Source: Mugil cephalus
Lineage: Eukaryota > Chordata > Actinopteri > Mugiliformes > Mugilidae
DNA: 64,000 nt
Direction: 5' to 3'
Assembly (NCBI RefSeq): GCF_022458985.1
Contig: NC_061771.1
Span: forward strand, 30,554,322 to 30,618,321
This document shows positions 19,756 through 31,020 of this stretch, piece after piece (the first letter of the stretch is position 1; every line of letters starts with the position of its first letter). The notes beneath the pieces are model-generated. The model worked only from the letters and a program-made list of their open reading frames with translations. It was not told the origin of the DNA and made no database searches. The translations under genes and the position numbers were made by a program.

Positions 19756-22700
19756 TCAGCGTCTCAGGCGCAGGAAGAAGGCGTGGCGACACTCGGCGCT
19801 GTCCACAGGGTAATATTTATCGTAGAAGTCCAGGATGTACTCCTCGGCCTTGAAGCCAAACTTCTGGTACAGCAGCATGGCGGCGTTGCTGGCCGACACA
19901 TGCAGCGTCACGTCCTTCCCCATACACGTCTGGAAGCACAGCAACACCAACGTCACAAAGCAGACCAGAACCTGGACTACAGACTGGACTAGGAGACCAG
20001 AGACTGGACCAAAGACGAGACTTGAGACCGGAGACTAAACTAAAGACCAGAAAATGGACCAAAGTCTAGACTAGAGATCACAGACTGAAACAGATCATGG
20101 ACTGGAAACTAGAGACTGGACAAGAAACTGGAATGGAGACCAGAGATTGGAGTAGAGGTTGGACTAGAGACCATAAAGTGGTCCCTCCTCTTTAACCATT
20201 CTTTACTGAACTCATTTAGGAGACGAAAAATGTTAATGGAATAAAGATCCACAAAGACACATTTCTACCGGTCATAAAACAACAGAGAAAGTAATTCATT
20301 ACATCTAAAATGTTCTGTAATGTGATCCTGTTGGACTTTAAGGTAATAAGTTCTTCTTAAGAGAACTCAGACCTGGATCAGGTGGTAGATCATGAAGGTG
20401 CCGATGCCGGCCCTCCTCCACTCGGGATGAACCAACAGGAAGGAGATGTAGGCCTCGTTGTACTTCACGTCCGGAACCATGAAACCGAAGCCGACCACCA
20501 CCTTCTTGTAGAGGACCACCACGCTGAAGTCTGGGTACTGGAGGCACTCGGACAAGTCCACGCCTGGAGGACCAAACATGGACGCTTGATTTTCCGGAGC
20601 ACAACGGTGGAAGCTACAGAGGACGGAGAGACTGTCCTACCTGGCCAGAAGCTGTCGTGACACATGGCGTTGACGGAGGGGATGTGGTTTGGGCGAACGT
20701 AGCAGTAGTCGATGGAGGCGTCGGGTTCGGGGACCCAGTTGGGATCCTTCCTGTGAGGGTACGCTCTGATCTCAGCCAACAACCGCAGCTTCACCGGACG
20801 ACTCTCATAGTCCCTCCTGAAGGATGACAAAGGTAGAGCCTGGACCAGAGCCTGGACCAGAGCCTGGACCAGAGCCTGGACCAGCAGCAAGTCTGAGGTC
20901 TGACTTTACCTGATGTAGGGCTTGAGGATGCGGGCGGTGTAGGGGCTCTTGATGCTCTGATCCAAACTTCCTTCAGCTCCCATCAAGCGATGCCAGAAGG
21001 AGACGGAGTGGTGCTGGACGCCTCTTCTAGTGGAAATGTTGGTCTGAACAAACGTCGGAGACGTCGAGAGACAAGAGTCAGTCCAGAGAGAGGAACCCAA
21101 TAACTACATACATGATCCTTTATTTAAAGAGGGTTTTTACGGCACGTCATCAAGTAGATTATGGGAAATTATTTCCTTGGCAGACCATGACAAACAATTG
21201 GATTTTTATAGAGTTATTACATATTATGAAGAACAATGTTAAAAGTCATCAGAGGAAAAGAGGCACTTATGGTTATTGAAACAAAACCAGGATCTACGAG
21301 GCAAATGTCTGGACAGCATCTGAATTTGTTCAAGCTACCACATGTGACATTATCGACTTCTGTCGGATTCTGATGATATTTAATAGCCTGCTACGGTAGC
21401 AACACCGTTCTTAAAATGTAGAGAATCTATAATCTTCTGTCTTTCTCATTGTATCCAGGTGAAAAGTCCGACCCAGATTAGGTGAAATCTGTTGGAATGA
21501 AAGGTCAGCAAAGATCACCTGAAGAAACAAGTAACTTGATATGAATCATATTATTATCTGCTATCAACATTTCAATTACCATAATAAAATAAAGAAATGG
21601 GCCAAACAAATCTCCTAGATCCTGGTTTAGCTTCACTAACCACAAGCGCCTCCTTAACTCTGATGACTTCAGGCTTTGTTCTCACTGATCTGTTGTAAGT
21701 TTTTTTTCAGTGTGTAAAATTCCAAATGTTTTTCATCGTCTGCACAATTGATCCAATAATTCACCAGGTTTCAGGGTAGATTTTGTGAAGCGTCTTGAGC
21801 TCATTTGTGTCATTACTGACTCCACAGTCTCTCTAACCTCAGAGGAAGCTGCATGTTTCAGTAGAACTACCTGGAAGCGATCGAGGATGCGAAGCTCCTG
21901 ACTGTTGGTGCAGTACTTCCGTTGGACTCCGCCCACCATCAGCCTCCCCGCCTCCTGGGCTCCATAAATCCCTCCCACCAGACTGAGGGTGGCGCTGACC
22001 GCCCGGTCCACATCCAGAAGGGGGAGCCCTCTCTGGCGCTTCGCCTGGCGGACCAGCAGCTTCCTGTGAAGACGTTTAGCCGGAGGCGTGACGGCTAAAG
22101 CTAACGGACAGGAGTCCAGGCGTCTCAGCAGCATCCTCTCCTCGTACAGACTCAGGAGGGCGTAGCGAGGACTCTGCGATGCGCCGGCTGCTCCGTCTGC
22201 TTTCTCAGGGTGAGGTATCCTCCTACGCTCGGGTCCATTGGCGCCAACAACCCCCCCGGTGGACAGAGGTGGACCATCACTCCGTCCAACAGGCTCTCCG
22301 AAGTCGTCCTCGCGGCCTTCGTCGTCCTCACTCTCCGCTTCACGTTTGATGTGAGGTGGTGGTGGGCGGAGCTTCTTGCGGGCGACGAGGCTGGAGCTGG
22401 CAGGAGGGATGTACTCCATCCCTGGGTCAATCATCCCCTCCGTCTCCATCTCCTCGTCATCTGGAGACAGAGGACACAACATCAGCATTCACCCCATGAT
22501 TAATTAACTCTTTATGGGTCAAGGAACCATATTTGGTTACTTCATTTCATTGTTCCTCTCAATGAGGTTTATTGTCGTGTGGTTTTCATTGAGCCAATCA
22601 GAGAAGATCAAGGAAACATTCTCAGGTCTAATCAGGGTCTAATGTGGTCTACGAGGTCCACCTCTGAATGAACTCTGAGCACAGCTGATTTATTAGGAAT

Positions 22701-25568
22701 GAAGAAGAAGAAGTGTCCTAATGTTTGCCTGAATCAGCTCTGATGTTCTAATGCTCTAAACACATGTTTACACTTGTTTACCGCTGAAGGACAATGAACC
22801 ATATATGGTAAATTCATTCTTCTCATCATCTTGATTCTCCAAAAACAGTCTTCTGATGCCCTACGATGACTCTAGGATTGAAGTCTACAAAGTATTTCAA
22901 TGATCTATAAAGGCTTAAACAACAGCTGAACCAGGGTCTGGGATCAACTCACCGTGGAACAGCGCCTGTGGCGGCATGGCGTCAGGGATCAGGTCGGCCT
23001 CCGACAGCAAGCTGGGCGTGGCAGAATGAGAAGCAGGAGTTCCCGGGGCGGAGAAGTCGGGTGACGGAGACGGAGACGGGCTGGTTAGAGGGGTTCGGTC
23101 CGAGGAGCTGAGGGAGGAGAAGTCAATGACCTCCCCTTTCTCCAGGACGAGATCAGGGCGGCGCCCGATGCTCCCGCCACGACCTCCGCCCAGTTTGACG
23201 GGCGTGGAGGAGGTGCTGCGGTCGGTGTAGCCCCCCGCCGCCTCCTTCTGAGCCCGCCGGATGTCTTTGGCTTCCTGGGTGCGGGAGCGGTTCTCCTTCA
23301 ACTGCATGGCGTTCTCCACCGGGTTCCTGGCTCCTCGTTTCCTCAGACCCTCCACAGTGATGATCGGGTCCACGGTCGGTTTGAAGGCTGGACAGAAACA
23401 ACACTGAGTCAGAGACTTCACCTGGGTGCTAGAGACTAGAGACTGGACCAGAGACTTGACTAGAGACTGGACCAGAGACCAGAGACTTGACTAGAGACCA
23501 GAGACTGGACCAGAGACTTGACTAGAGACTAGAGACTGGACCAGAGACTTGACTAGAGACCAGAGACTTGACTAGAGACCAGAGACTGGACCAGCGACTG
23601 GACCAGAGACCAGAGACTGGACCAGAGACTGGACCAGAGACCAGAGACTTGACTAGAGACCAGAGACTGGACCAGAGACTGGACCAGAAACCAGAGACTG
23701 GACCAGAGACTGGACCAGAGACCAGAGACTAGACCAGAGACTTGCCTAGAAACCAGAGACTGGACCAGAGACTTGACTAGAGACCAGAGACTGGACTAGA
23801 GACTGGACCAGAGACTTGACTAGAGACCGGACCAGAGACTTGACTAGAGACCAGAGACTGGACCAGAGACTTGACTAGAAACCAGAGACTGGACCAGAGA
23901 CTGGACCAGAGACTTGACTAGAGACCAGAGACTGGACCAGAGACTTGACTAGAAACCAGAGACTGGACCAGAGACTTGACTAGAGACCAGAGACTGGACC
24001 AGAGACTTAACTAGAGACCAGAGACTGGACCAGAGACTTGACTAGAGACCAGAGACTGGACCAGAGACTTGACTAGAGACCAGAGACTGGACCAGAGACT
24101 TGACTAGAAACCAGAGACTGGACCAGAGACTTGACTAGAGACCAGAGACTGGACCAGAGACTTGACTAGAAACCAGAGACTGGACCATAGATTGGACTAG
24201 AGACCAGAGACTGTCACAGTCTGGTGTGACTGCAGTTTACCTTTGGTTCTGGTGGTGGACTTGTCCGCCTCTGGTCTCAGGGTGGGGGGTCTGTTCTGGA
24301 CCAGCTTCCACCAGCCTGGTTCTCCAAACTCCTGTGCCCCAGAGCGGAAGAAGGTGGGACTACCGACGGAGAGGCAGCCGGCCACCGTGCTCCACCACGT
24401 TGACGTCTTCTTCCTGGTTCCCAGGAGGAAGTTCCAGTGTCGGCCAATGAAAGCACAGATGTCCTCTTTCCACCTGAAGTAGCCCTGGCGGCCCGTCCCC
24501 TCCAGAGACAGGTTGTACATGGCCAGCATCACCACCTGAGACAGCAGAGACCTGGATCACCCTAAAGCCTGGAGTCTGACCCACCACAGTTTATACTTGT
24601 GCGTTTATTGATGCGGATGCTGCCCCGTTAGATAAATTTGCTTTTATTGTCATAATATATTTGTACAACAAAATGTCATGGTCCGATTGTGGGTTAGTCC
24701 TGACGCAGAAGCAGATCTCAGCGCCGTAGCCGACGTCCACCTCCCCAGAAATATACCACAGCTACACCGAGTGTATGAGCTGTGATTGTGATCTTTAGTA
24801 TTTCCAGATTTTTAAATTTGGCTTAATAAAGAATTGGTATGATTAACTGAGGAGGTTCGGAGATTCAGACATTTGCACGACTCGTGTTCAGTGAAAGTTT
24901 CAGCCTCCGCTGTTGAAAGTGAAACAGGAAGTAGCAACAAAAATTAACCCAACTGGTAAAAAAAAAGACACAGCGCCCACTAGTGTTTGGGTGGAGTTGT
25001 TACGGAACGAGTGCTCACGCTGGCGTAGGCTACGTGCAGTGCTATAAACGAGGCTTGAGTGTTGCTAAGGTGCGTTCCTACCTGCTGCCAGGTGAGCCTC
25101 ATCCTCTCAAAACTCTCCTTCCCGTCCTCAGAGCATTCGCAGCAGATGAATTTGAAGAAGTTGTCTCCTTTCAGGTAGCTGGGCTGTTCGCCGCGGAGCT
25201 GAGCTGAAGAGGAGCGACACCAGGTTAAAGCCACCGCTCTGCTACGTGAACAGGTGCCAATCTGGTTTCGGTCACCGTCCCCGCCTCACCTGCAGGGATC
25301 CACTTGTGGCAGCGGTCACAGTAGAAGGACATGTCCTCGCAGGTCCAGCCTCCGTCCCCCTCCTCGCCCACGTCACTGGTCAGAGAGTCCCCGCTCTGGT
25401 CATGTGACAGGTCCACCGAGCCCTGGTCCTCCGACTCCACGATCAGCAGAGTCTCGCCCTCCACCTCCCCCTCCTCCAGACCCTCAGAGGCCGACGTGCA
25501 CGCCGACGTACAGGCCGCCTCGTCCTCACCCCCCGCCAGCGGTTCACTGCTGCTGTCCATCACCGGAC
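19756..25568 (-). CDS. kat14: lysine acetyltransferase 14 (ATAC complex ATAC2)
   Basis: KAT14 (CSRP2BP/ATAC2) is a nuclear GNAT-fold subunit of the ATAC histone acetyltransferase complex. Nine coding exons join in frame: 25560-25290 (exon begins at acceptor 25569), 25203-25082, 24535-24241, 23387-22953, 22460-21871, 21043-20910, 20816-20641, 20563-20373, 19929-19756. The product is 795 aa (human 782). The start MDSSS corresponds to human MDSS. Near residue 80 a cysteine-rich pair of motifs (CDRCHKWIPA, CCECSEDGKE) forms a PHD/zinc-finger-like module. WKEDICAFIGRHW and TSTWWSTVAGCLSVGSP follow, then a Ser/Pro-rich linker with KGEVIDFSSLSSSDRTP. The C-terminal GNAT domain (residues about 655-795) has the acetyl-CoA loop RRAGIG and ends KHAFFLRLRR-like. 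Introns hold minisatellites. Its first exon lies right behind PET117 on the same strand. Confidence 0.96.
19960..20185. repeat. degenerate GAGACTGGACTAGAGACC repeats, KAT14 last intron
   Basis: Diverged copies of GACTGGACTA, GAGACCAGAGA and related words occupy much of the intron 19930-20372. The words are the same as in the larger array at 23420-24215 of the same gene. Confidence 0.75.
20835..20890. repeat. short tandem array, GAGCCTGGACCA
   Basis: Four and a half perfect 12-bp units lie in the short KAT14 intron 20817-20909, close to the splice acceptor of the following exon. Confidence 0.9.
21044..21870. other. KAT14 intron, no internal gene seen
   Basis: AT-leaning unique sequence of about 830 bp. 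No repeat family or exon was recognised. Confidence 0.5.
22461..22952. other. KAT14 intron, no internal gene seen
   Basis: About 490 bp of unique sequence with no recognised element. Confidence 0.5.
23420..24215. repeat. intronic minisatellite of GACTGGACCAGA modules
   Basis: An array of about 800 bp fills the KAT14 intron 23388-24240. It is built from three modules, GACTGGACCAGA (12 bp), GACTTGACTAGA (12 bp) and GACCAGA (7 bp), mostly arranged as a 31-bp composite. The composite order varies, so modules as well as whole composites have been duplicated. Confidence 0.95.
24715..25060. mobile_element. short interspersed repeat (family S), copy 2
   Basis: Matches 16760-17010 in the CACCTCCCCAGAAAT block, TTTAGTATTTCCAGA, and AGACACAGCGCCCACTAGTG followed by GGAGTTGTT. 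It lies in the KAT14 intron 24536-25081. The preceding GATAAATTTGCTTTTATTGTC resembles a LINE-type 3' tail. Confidence 0.5.
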
Positions 25569-25664
25569 CTAAAGACATGGACGGGTAGCGGTAGGACACA
25601 CCCAGTACTTCCTGGTGTAGCCATGAACGCGCTCGTATTAAAGGTGGTGCATCATGGCGTTTAC
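25569..25664 (-). promoter_or_regulatory. 96-nt intron linking PET117 exon 2 to the KAT14 start exon
   Basis: On the minus strand the PET117 stop TGA is followed by GACAG and then GTAAAC, a good donor (GT at 25664-25663). An acceptor GTCTTTAG ends at 25569 and is followed by GTCCGGTG and the KAT14 ATG at 25560. Both sites read well against consensus and the gap is a normal short fish intron. Use of this intron would place both reading frames on one mRNA. Confidence 0.65.
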
Positions 25665-25669
25665 CTGTC

Positions 25670-27475
25670 TCAGGTGTCCTGCGGGCGGAGCTGTGTCTCC
25701 CTCCGCCGTCTCTCCTCCTCCAGCTGTATGGTCAGGATCCTCTGCTCCTCCAGTAGCCTCAGGTTGTCCTTCTTCTTCGCCAGACGCTCCAGGTCTCGAA
25801 CTACGCCCTCGTGGAGACGCTGCAGCAGCAGAAGAAGAAAAGGACGGTGTTTGGTGCGACGTCTCGTAAATGACTTTTCAAACAGTTATTAAATCAGCAG
25901 AACTTTGTCTCTAATTGACCGTCCTGTCCTCTCACTGGAGACACGTCCCGTTCCTACAGCGACCTTCAAAGTAAAGCTACGTGTCGCCTGTGAAGGTTCT
26001 CAGTCATAGATGCTCATCTTAAGCCAAGACAAAGCGAGTAGAGCGCCCCCTGGTGACTGGCTGCAGTATAGATCACAAGCTCCACCCCCTCCATCTTAGT
26101 GGGCGGGGCACTAAAATACACATCAAGTAACTTTTTTCAACAATGGTTTCTGTCATTTAGGGTAGTTCATATAATGTTAATGAATGTCCAAGCGTCAATT
26201 CTTTGTATAAGTTTTGTTTTAGTTATTTGACTAATTTTTTCTATAAGATCTTGTGTCGATGATGTCAGAGTCGGACCCAAAGATTCTCTGTGGGGTTCAG
26301 GTCTGGACTGATCTGAATTGAATGATCTGGTCTCACGCTCCCTGATCATCTTTCACTATTTGAGCCCCGTGAATCCTGGAATATGGCATCAGGGGGGAAA
26401 AACTCCACGGATGGAATAACCTGGTCATTCAGTATATTCAGGCATCAGCTGACCTCAGTCTTTGGGCAGAATGTTGCTGAACCTGGACCTGAGCTCCTGC
26501 ACCAACCCCAGATCATAGCGCTGCCCCCACAGGCTGGTACAGTGGACACTAGACACGATGGGGGGCATCGCTTCATCTGCATCTCTTCTTACCCTGATGC
26601 CCCCATCACTCTGGAACAGGGTCGATCTGGACACATCAGACCACATGACCTTCTTCCATGTCTCCAGTCCAGTTTTTCTGCTCCCTAGAAAACTGGAGCC
26701 TTTTTCCCGGTTAGCCTCACTGACTAGTTCAGTTGCCTTCACATTGGTCTTACTTTCACTATTTCACTATTAAACATAGCACTGAGTTCTACTGGTGGTT
26801 TTCTTCCATTTAATTTCACCAAATGTTTAAGTGATCGTCCATCACCATCAGTCAGGATTTTGTTTCCGACCACATTTCTTCCTGGAAGACGATGGTTCCT
26901 CACCATCCTTACAGTTTTTAATAATGCAAAGTTTTTAGTAGTTTCTGCTTCAGTCTCCTTAGATGTTTTCTCTGCTTGATGCAGCCAATAATTTGAAACT
27001 TCTTAAACAGACAAACATCTTCTCCATCACCACATGATGCGTCTTTCCACGTGGTTGTTTAAGAAATGAGAAGCTACTCATTGCATCAGCTGGGGTTAAA
27101 TAACTTGTTTCCAAGTGGAAAGATAATCACACGCGCACTAATTATCCAATAGGAGGCTCCTGGTTATTTAATTAGTTTAATCCAGGTGGGGTCGTTTTTG
27201 TCCAGACAGTTTAGCTACAAGCTAAAAGTTTTACGTTAATTCCATTCAACTGACCCGTCTCACCGATAAAAAAAAGAAAAAACAAAAACACCGCTAACAT
27301 CCAATGACCTCTCCCCTGCTAACCGTTAGGCTAGCTGTTAGCCTGGCTGCTACCGTTAGACCGGTTCGGTCCGGTTTACCTCTCTGTCCCAGGTCTGTTT
27401 GAGGTGGACACCAGCCACGGTGCTAACGGTCAGAACCACGGAAACTCCCAGAACCACTTTAGAGGCTGTAGACAT
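25670..27475 (-). CDS. pet117: cytochrome c oxidase assembly factor PET117
   Basis: PET117 is a small mitochondrial protein needed for respiratory complex IV assembly, linked to heme A synthesis. Two coding exons, 27475-27380 and 25819-25670, join in phase 0 to give 81 residues, the length I recall for human. The N-terminus MSTASKVVLGVSVVLTVSTV contains the hydrophobic segment typical of the family. The second exon encodes a charged coiled-coil-like tail (RLHEGVVRDLERLAKKKDNL). The only intron (25820-27379) carries a Tc1-like remnant and a family M fragment. The stop codon is 110 nt upstream of the KAT14 start in the genome. Confidence 0.95.
26010..26240 (-). mobile_element. MITE-like element (family M), partial
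   Basis: Parallels 16520-16760 and 49010-49270: GAGTAGAGCGCCCCCTGGTG, the AGCTCCACCCCCTCCAT block, then AATGTTAATGAATGTCCAAG. It lies in the PET117 intron, immediately next to a Tc1-like remnant. Confidence 0.6.
26250..27212 (-). mobile_element. degenerate Tc1-like transposon in the PET117 intron
   Basis: A minus-strand frame at 26742-26455 contains WSDVSRSTLFQSDGGIRVRR and SLWGQRYDLG, the standard catalytic region of fish Tc1 transposases (WSDESKFTLFQSDG). Antisense phrases of the other transposase parts lie on both sides. The right end, TAATCCAGGTGGGGTCG followed by GTCCAGACAG near 27181-27210, matches the terminal repeat of that family. The reading frame is disrupted and the left inverted repeat is not clear. 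Confidence 0.82.
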
Positions 27476-27560
27476 CACGTTAGCGTTAGCTTCGAGTTAG
27501 CCAGCTGCTAACTAGCGGCTAACTTGCTGGGTCTTCTTCTTCTTCTTCTTCTTCTTCGCT
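27476..27560. promoter_or_regulatory. PET117(/KAT14) promoter-proximal region with TTC repeat
   Basis: Directly upstream of the PET117 start is a GTTAGC-rich 5' UTR stretch, then a TTC run on the plus strand (27535-27556). No other promoter was seen for KAT14, whose first coding exon lies 1.9 kb downstream on the same strand. Confidence 0.4.
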
Positions 27561-27639
27561 GAATAATAAGAGATGGTTCTTCTTCTTCTGGAGGTTTATT
27601 ACAAGATGCAGCACCGCCACCAACCGGTGAGAGTCTGTA

Positions 27640-27740
27640 ATTTGATCTCAGGCGGACCAGACCAGTAACAGAATAATTATTATATATTTATTATATTATA
27701 TTATATTATTATATATTATATTATATTATTATATATATAT
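27640..27740. repeat. family H fragment running into an AT-rich microsatellite
   Basis: TTTGATCTCAGGCGGACCAG and CCAGTAACAGAATAAT match the 5' part of the H elements at 40850 and 42145. The copy then dissolves into ATTATATTATATT repeats. Confidence 0.55.
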
Positions 27741-28478
27741 GGGCACATTGCTGTTTATCATGGTCCTGGGTCTCAGTGTGATTTTTGCACATTGTAAATT
27801 CATGCTGCCAGTCAGATAAGATCCTATGTTGAGCCGCACGTCTGAATATATAATTAGTTACATATATCTATGTTTTTTTACAGTAATTAACGTCATAATA
27901 ATCCTGACTTCTAATTTAATAGCTAATATAAATCATCTTTTAATTGATATTTCAGACATGTCCACAAACACAAAGGCAACAGTGTGTGACAGATGAAGCT
28001 GATTTTATTGATCAAGTAACATAAATAGGACGAATGTTTCACTGTACATACGCAGAGTAAAAATAAATAGAGTCACAGCAATAAATTAAAAGCAGGAATG
28101 AGTCCACGCTGCGGGTCGAATGGATATTTACACTTTTTTCTTCAGCAGCTTTCAGCCGACGCTTGGTTTCACTCTACCGTTCACATTCTTCTTTTCACAT
28201 TTAACGAGTTAGAAAACGGAGAAAAGCAAAAAGCAGCGGCGGATTATTAAAAACCTTCAAGTTACACCAGCGTCCTCGCAGCTAGCAACATTTCTGTAAC
28301 ACGTGTTCGGTATCAAATACTTCAGATACAAAAATATCACACAGACTCTTCGCTGGACCGCTCTCAACTCGCCCCCCCCCCTCCCACCCCCCGGCCCGGC
28401 CCCCGACCTTGTGACCTCTGACCCCGCTCAGGGTGGCCTGAGGCGGCCTGGTCAGGATCAGAGGAACCAGGATCAGGA

Positions 28479-28652
28479 TCAGCTGAGTTGGGAGCAGGTC
28501 CAGACCTTCAGTTTCTTTTTCAGGTTCTTCCTCACGTGCATACGATCATGAAGTGAAACTCGAGGACACGGACGCTGCAGGTTCTCCAGCGTGTAGCCCC
28601 CAAGAAACACGACGCCCCGGAGGCTACAGCTTTCATAGTCCAGCTCCGTGTC
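28479..28652 (-). other. unassigned 57-codon ORF in the TMEM63B 3' flank
   Basis: An ATG at about 28652 opens a frame starting MDTELDYESCSLRGVVFLGG and ending in a Lys-rich segment (RKNLKKKLKVWTC). Codon choice looks gene-like, with many CTG, GAC and AAG codons. A TG repeat lies immediately upstream. I recognise no family. It could be an exon of an unlisted gene or chance coding in a 3' UTR. Confidence 0.2.
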
Positions 28653-29979
28653 CATCACACCCACACACACACACACACACACACCCACACACACACACAC
28701 ACACAGCAGAACAAAACTACAAAAAAAAAGCAACACAAACTGATGTAAACATTATTTAGGAAAAGAAAAACAACCTGAGACTATTCCGTCGTTATCGTCC
28801 TTTAAATGTGGAGAAGCTACTGCAGCATCGGCGCCAGTGTTTTCAACGCTAAGTCTAGTTCGTCCACTAGGGGGCAGCACCAGACAAACAGGTGCCCAAA
28901 GAGCTAAAGATCTTAAACTAGGTTTATGATTCAATGTTGGAGCCGCTTTTAGCCACAAATGTAGAATCAGAACTTTAGTCTCGATGTTTTTAAGTGGGTT
29001 GATTCATTATCTTGTCCACTAGAGGGCAGAGGTTCTCCAGGTGAATTCAAGTCGAGGTCTTGTTACAGACAACTGAAAAAAAGAGGCTCGTTAAGAGGCT
29101 CTTGGTTTTCCGAAGTTTTACCAAAAACCTCAAAGACGTGTGATGGAACAAAATAAACTCTTAATGTTCGGCTAACAAGCTTTCAGTAGTAACCAGGTAT
29201 TACGTCTACAGGCTAAGAGGTAGCGTATTATTAGCTAACTATGTTAAGTCAGTGGGGTAGATGCTATCAGGCTAAGGTTAGCAACAATGTTGTACTCGTT
29301 AACAGATTTCACCTCATTGCCTTCTGAACAGATGTGAGCTAAACAGAAATAACAGTCTGATTTGTCCTCGTCATGCTTCTAAACATTAGCCTAGCTAGCT
29401 CAATCCAGACAGTTGCTCGTGACCTGTTAGCATTAGCCTCAGTCTGTTAGCATTGTGTACATGGTTTAAGACCCTTTTTGTTTTAAAGGAGTCTGACAGA
29501 AACGTTAAGATGTTGATGTTCGCAAGAAGCTGCTTAGTCAGTGTTTCACAACTTCTGAAGAATCTGCAGCATTCACTACAAAACAAAACAAAACAAACAA
29601 AAAACACAATAAACGTTAAAGCAACTGGAGGACAGATTAGCTGCCACCATCTTCCCTCCAAAACCCTCCAATGAGAACAACAACTCCTCTACACCAAGAG
29701 GATCATGGGAAAATAATCTCCATTAAAGCTGCAGCTGTCCAGGAAGCATTTGACTTAGCATAGCACAAAGACTGAAAGTTAGTCTAGCTCCACCACAAGA
29801 AAGAAAAAACAACTTTTGTCTCTTTTAAAAAATGTTTTTGAAAACAAGTTATTGTAGCAGCCACCTGCAGGGCAAGCTAACAAACCCCTGTAGCTCGTAA
29901 AATAACTGTTGCTAGTGACGATGTGTTACGATAGAAGGTCGTGATTGCAACGAATCTGATTGGAGTGTTCGTGCTAAGC

Positions 29980-30300
29980 TACGCTACCAAATTCTGGAGC
30001 CATGTCCATGCTAAGCTACACTACCAAATTCTGGAGCCATGTCCATGCTAAGCTACACTACCACATTCTGGAGCCGTGTCCGTGCTAAGCTACACAAACA
30101 CATCCCAGAGCTGTATTCATGCTAAGCTACACTAACACATCGTGAAGCCATGTTTGTGCAAAGATATGCCAGACACATCCTGGAGCCAAGTTTGTGCTAA
30201 GCTAAGCTAACACATCCTGGAGCCAAGTTTGTGCTAAGCTAAGCTAACACATCCTGGAGCCAAGTTTGTGCTAAGCTATGCTAACACATCGTGAAGCTAC
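29980..30300. repeat. degenerate repeat, GTGCTAAGCTACACTA units
   Basis: About eight units of roughly 38-45 bp combine GTGCTAAGCTAnnCTAnCAC with CATCCTGGAGCCAAGTTT or close variants. Confidence 0.85.
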
Positions 30301-30739
30301 AGCAGTAATGCAGGAGAGGAGGCGAAAACATTGATGCTCAACATTTTGCTGAATGAACTCTTCTGTTGTCAGTTGTGAAAGTTTCTGGTCCAACCTTCAA
30401 GATGCCGCAACAACACACGCACACGCACACTCGATTACACAGATTACATTTCCCTTGAGAGTTCTGAGAGTAGACGGTCTGGAAGAAAAGCGCCGCTCTT
30501 CTCGTCTACCCAACGTCAAACTCCTCGGCTGCTGGAAGAGTCTTCACAAATGAAAAGAGTTCTGATTGCTAAACCTACACAGACACAAACGTCCCCGTTC
30601 CCTTTGTCCGGTATTCACAAGTTAAGGTAGTCCGGGTGAAATCAAAACCAGAGAAGAAGAAGCCGCCCCCGTGTCGTTGGGATGTCCAACTGGAGACTCA
30701 TCTGGAGGACGTGTGTCTCTCCGGCTGAACTACATCTAC

Positions 30740-31020
30740 TTTGTTGCCAAGCTAACGCCCCTCTATCTAGCTTGTTAGCAATCGAGTTCCAAGCTAAAGT
30801 TTCTTAAAAAGTTAACTCCTCTAAAGCTAGTTTGTTAACAACTAGCTCCTCTAATGCTAGTTTCTTAAAAAGCTAACTCCTCTCTTGAAAGTTTGTTAGC
30901 AAGCTAGCTCCTCTAAAACTAGTTTTTATAGCAAGCTAGCTCCTCTCTAGCTAATTTGTTAGCAAGCTAGCTCCACTAAAGCTAGTTTGTTAGCAAGTTA
31001 GCTCCTCTAAAGCTAGAAGA
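30740..31020. repeat. degenerate repeat, CTAGTTTGTTAGCAAGCTAG
   Basis: About eight copies of a unit of about 33 bp made of CTCCTCTAAAGCTAG and TTTGTTAGCAAG. The same unit forms a longer array inside TMEM63B at 32180-32830. Confidence 0.85.

Noticed and set aside
25254-25892. 212-residue plus-strand Pro/Arg-rich ORF
   Set aside because: It is antisense to the PET117 second exon and KAT14 first exon and only mirrors their coding sequence.
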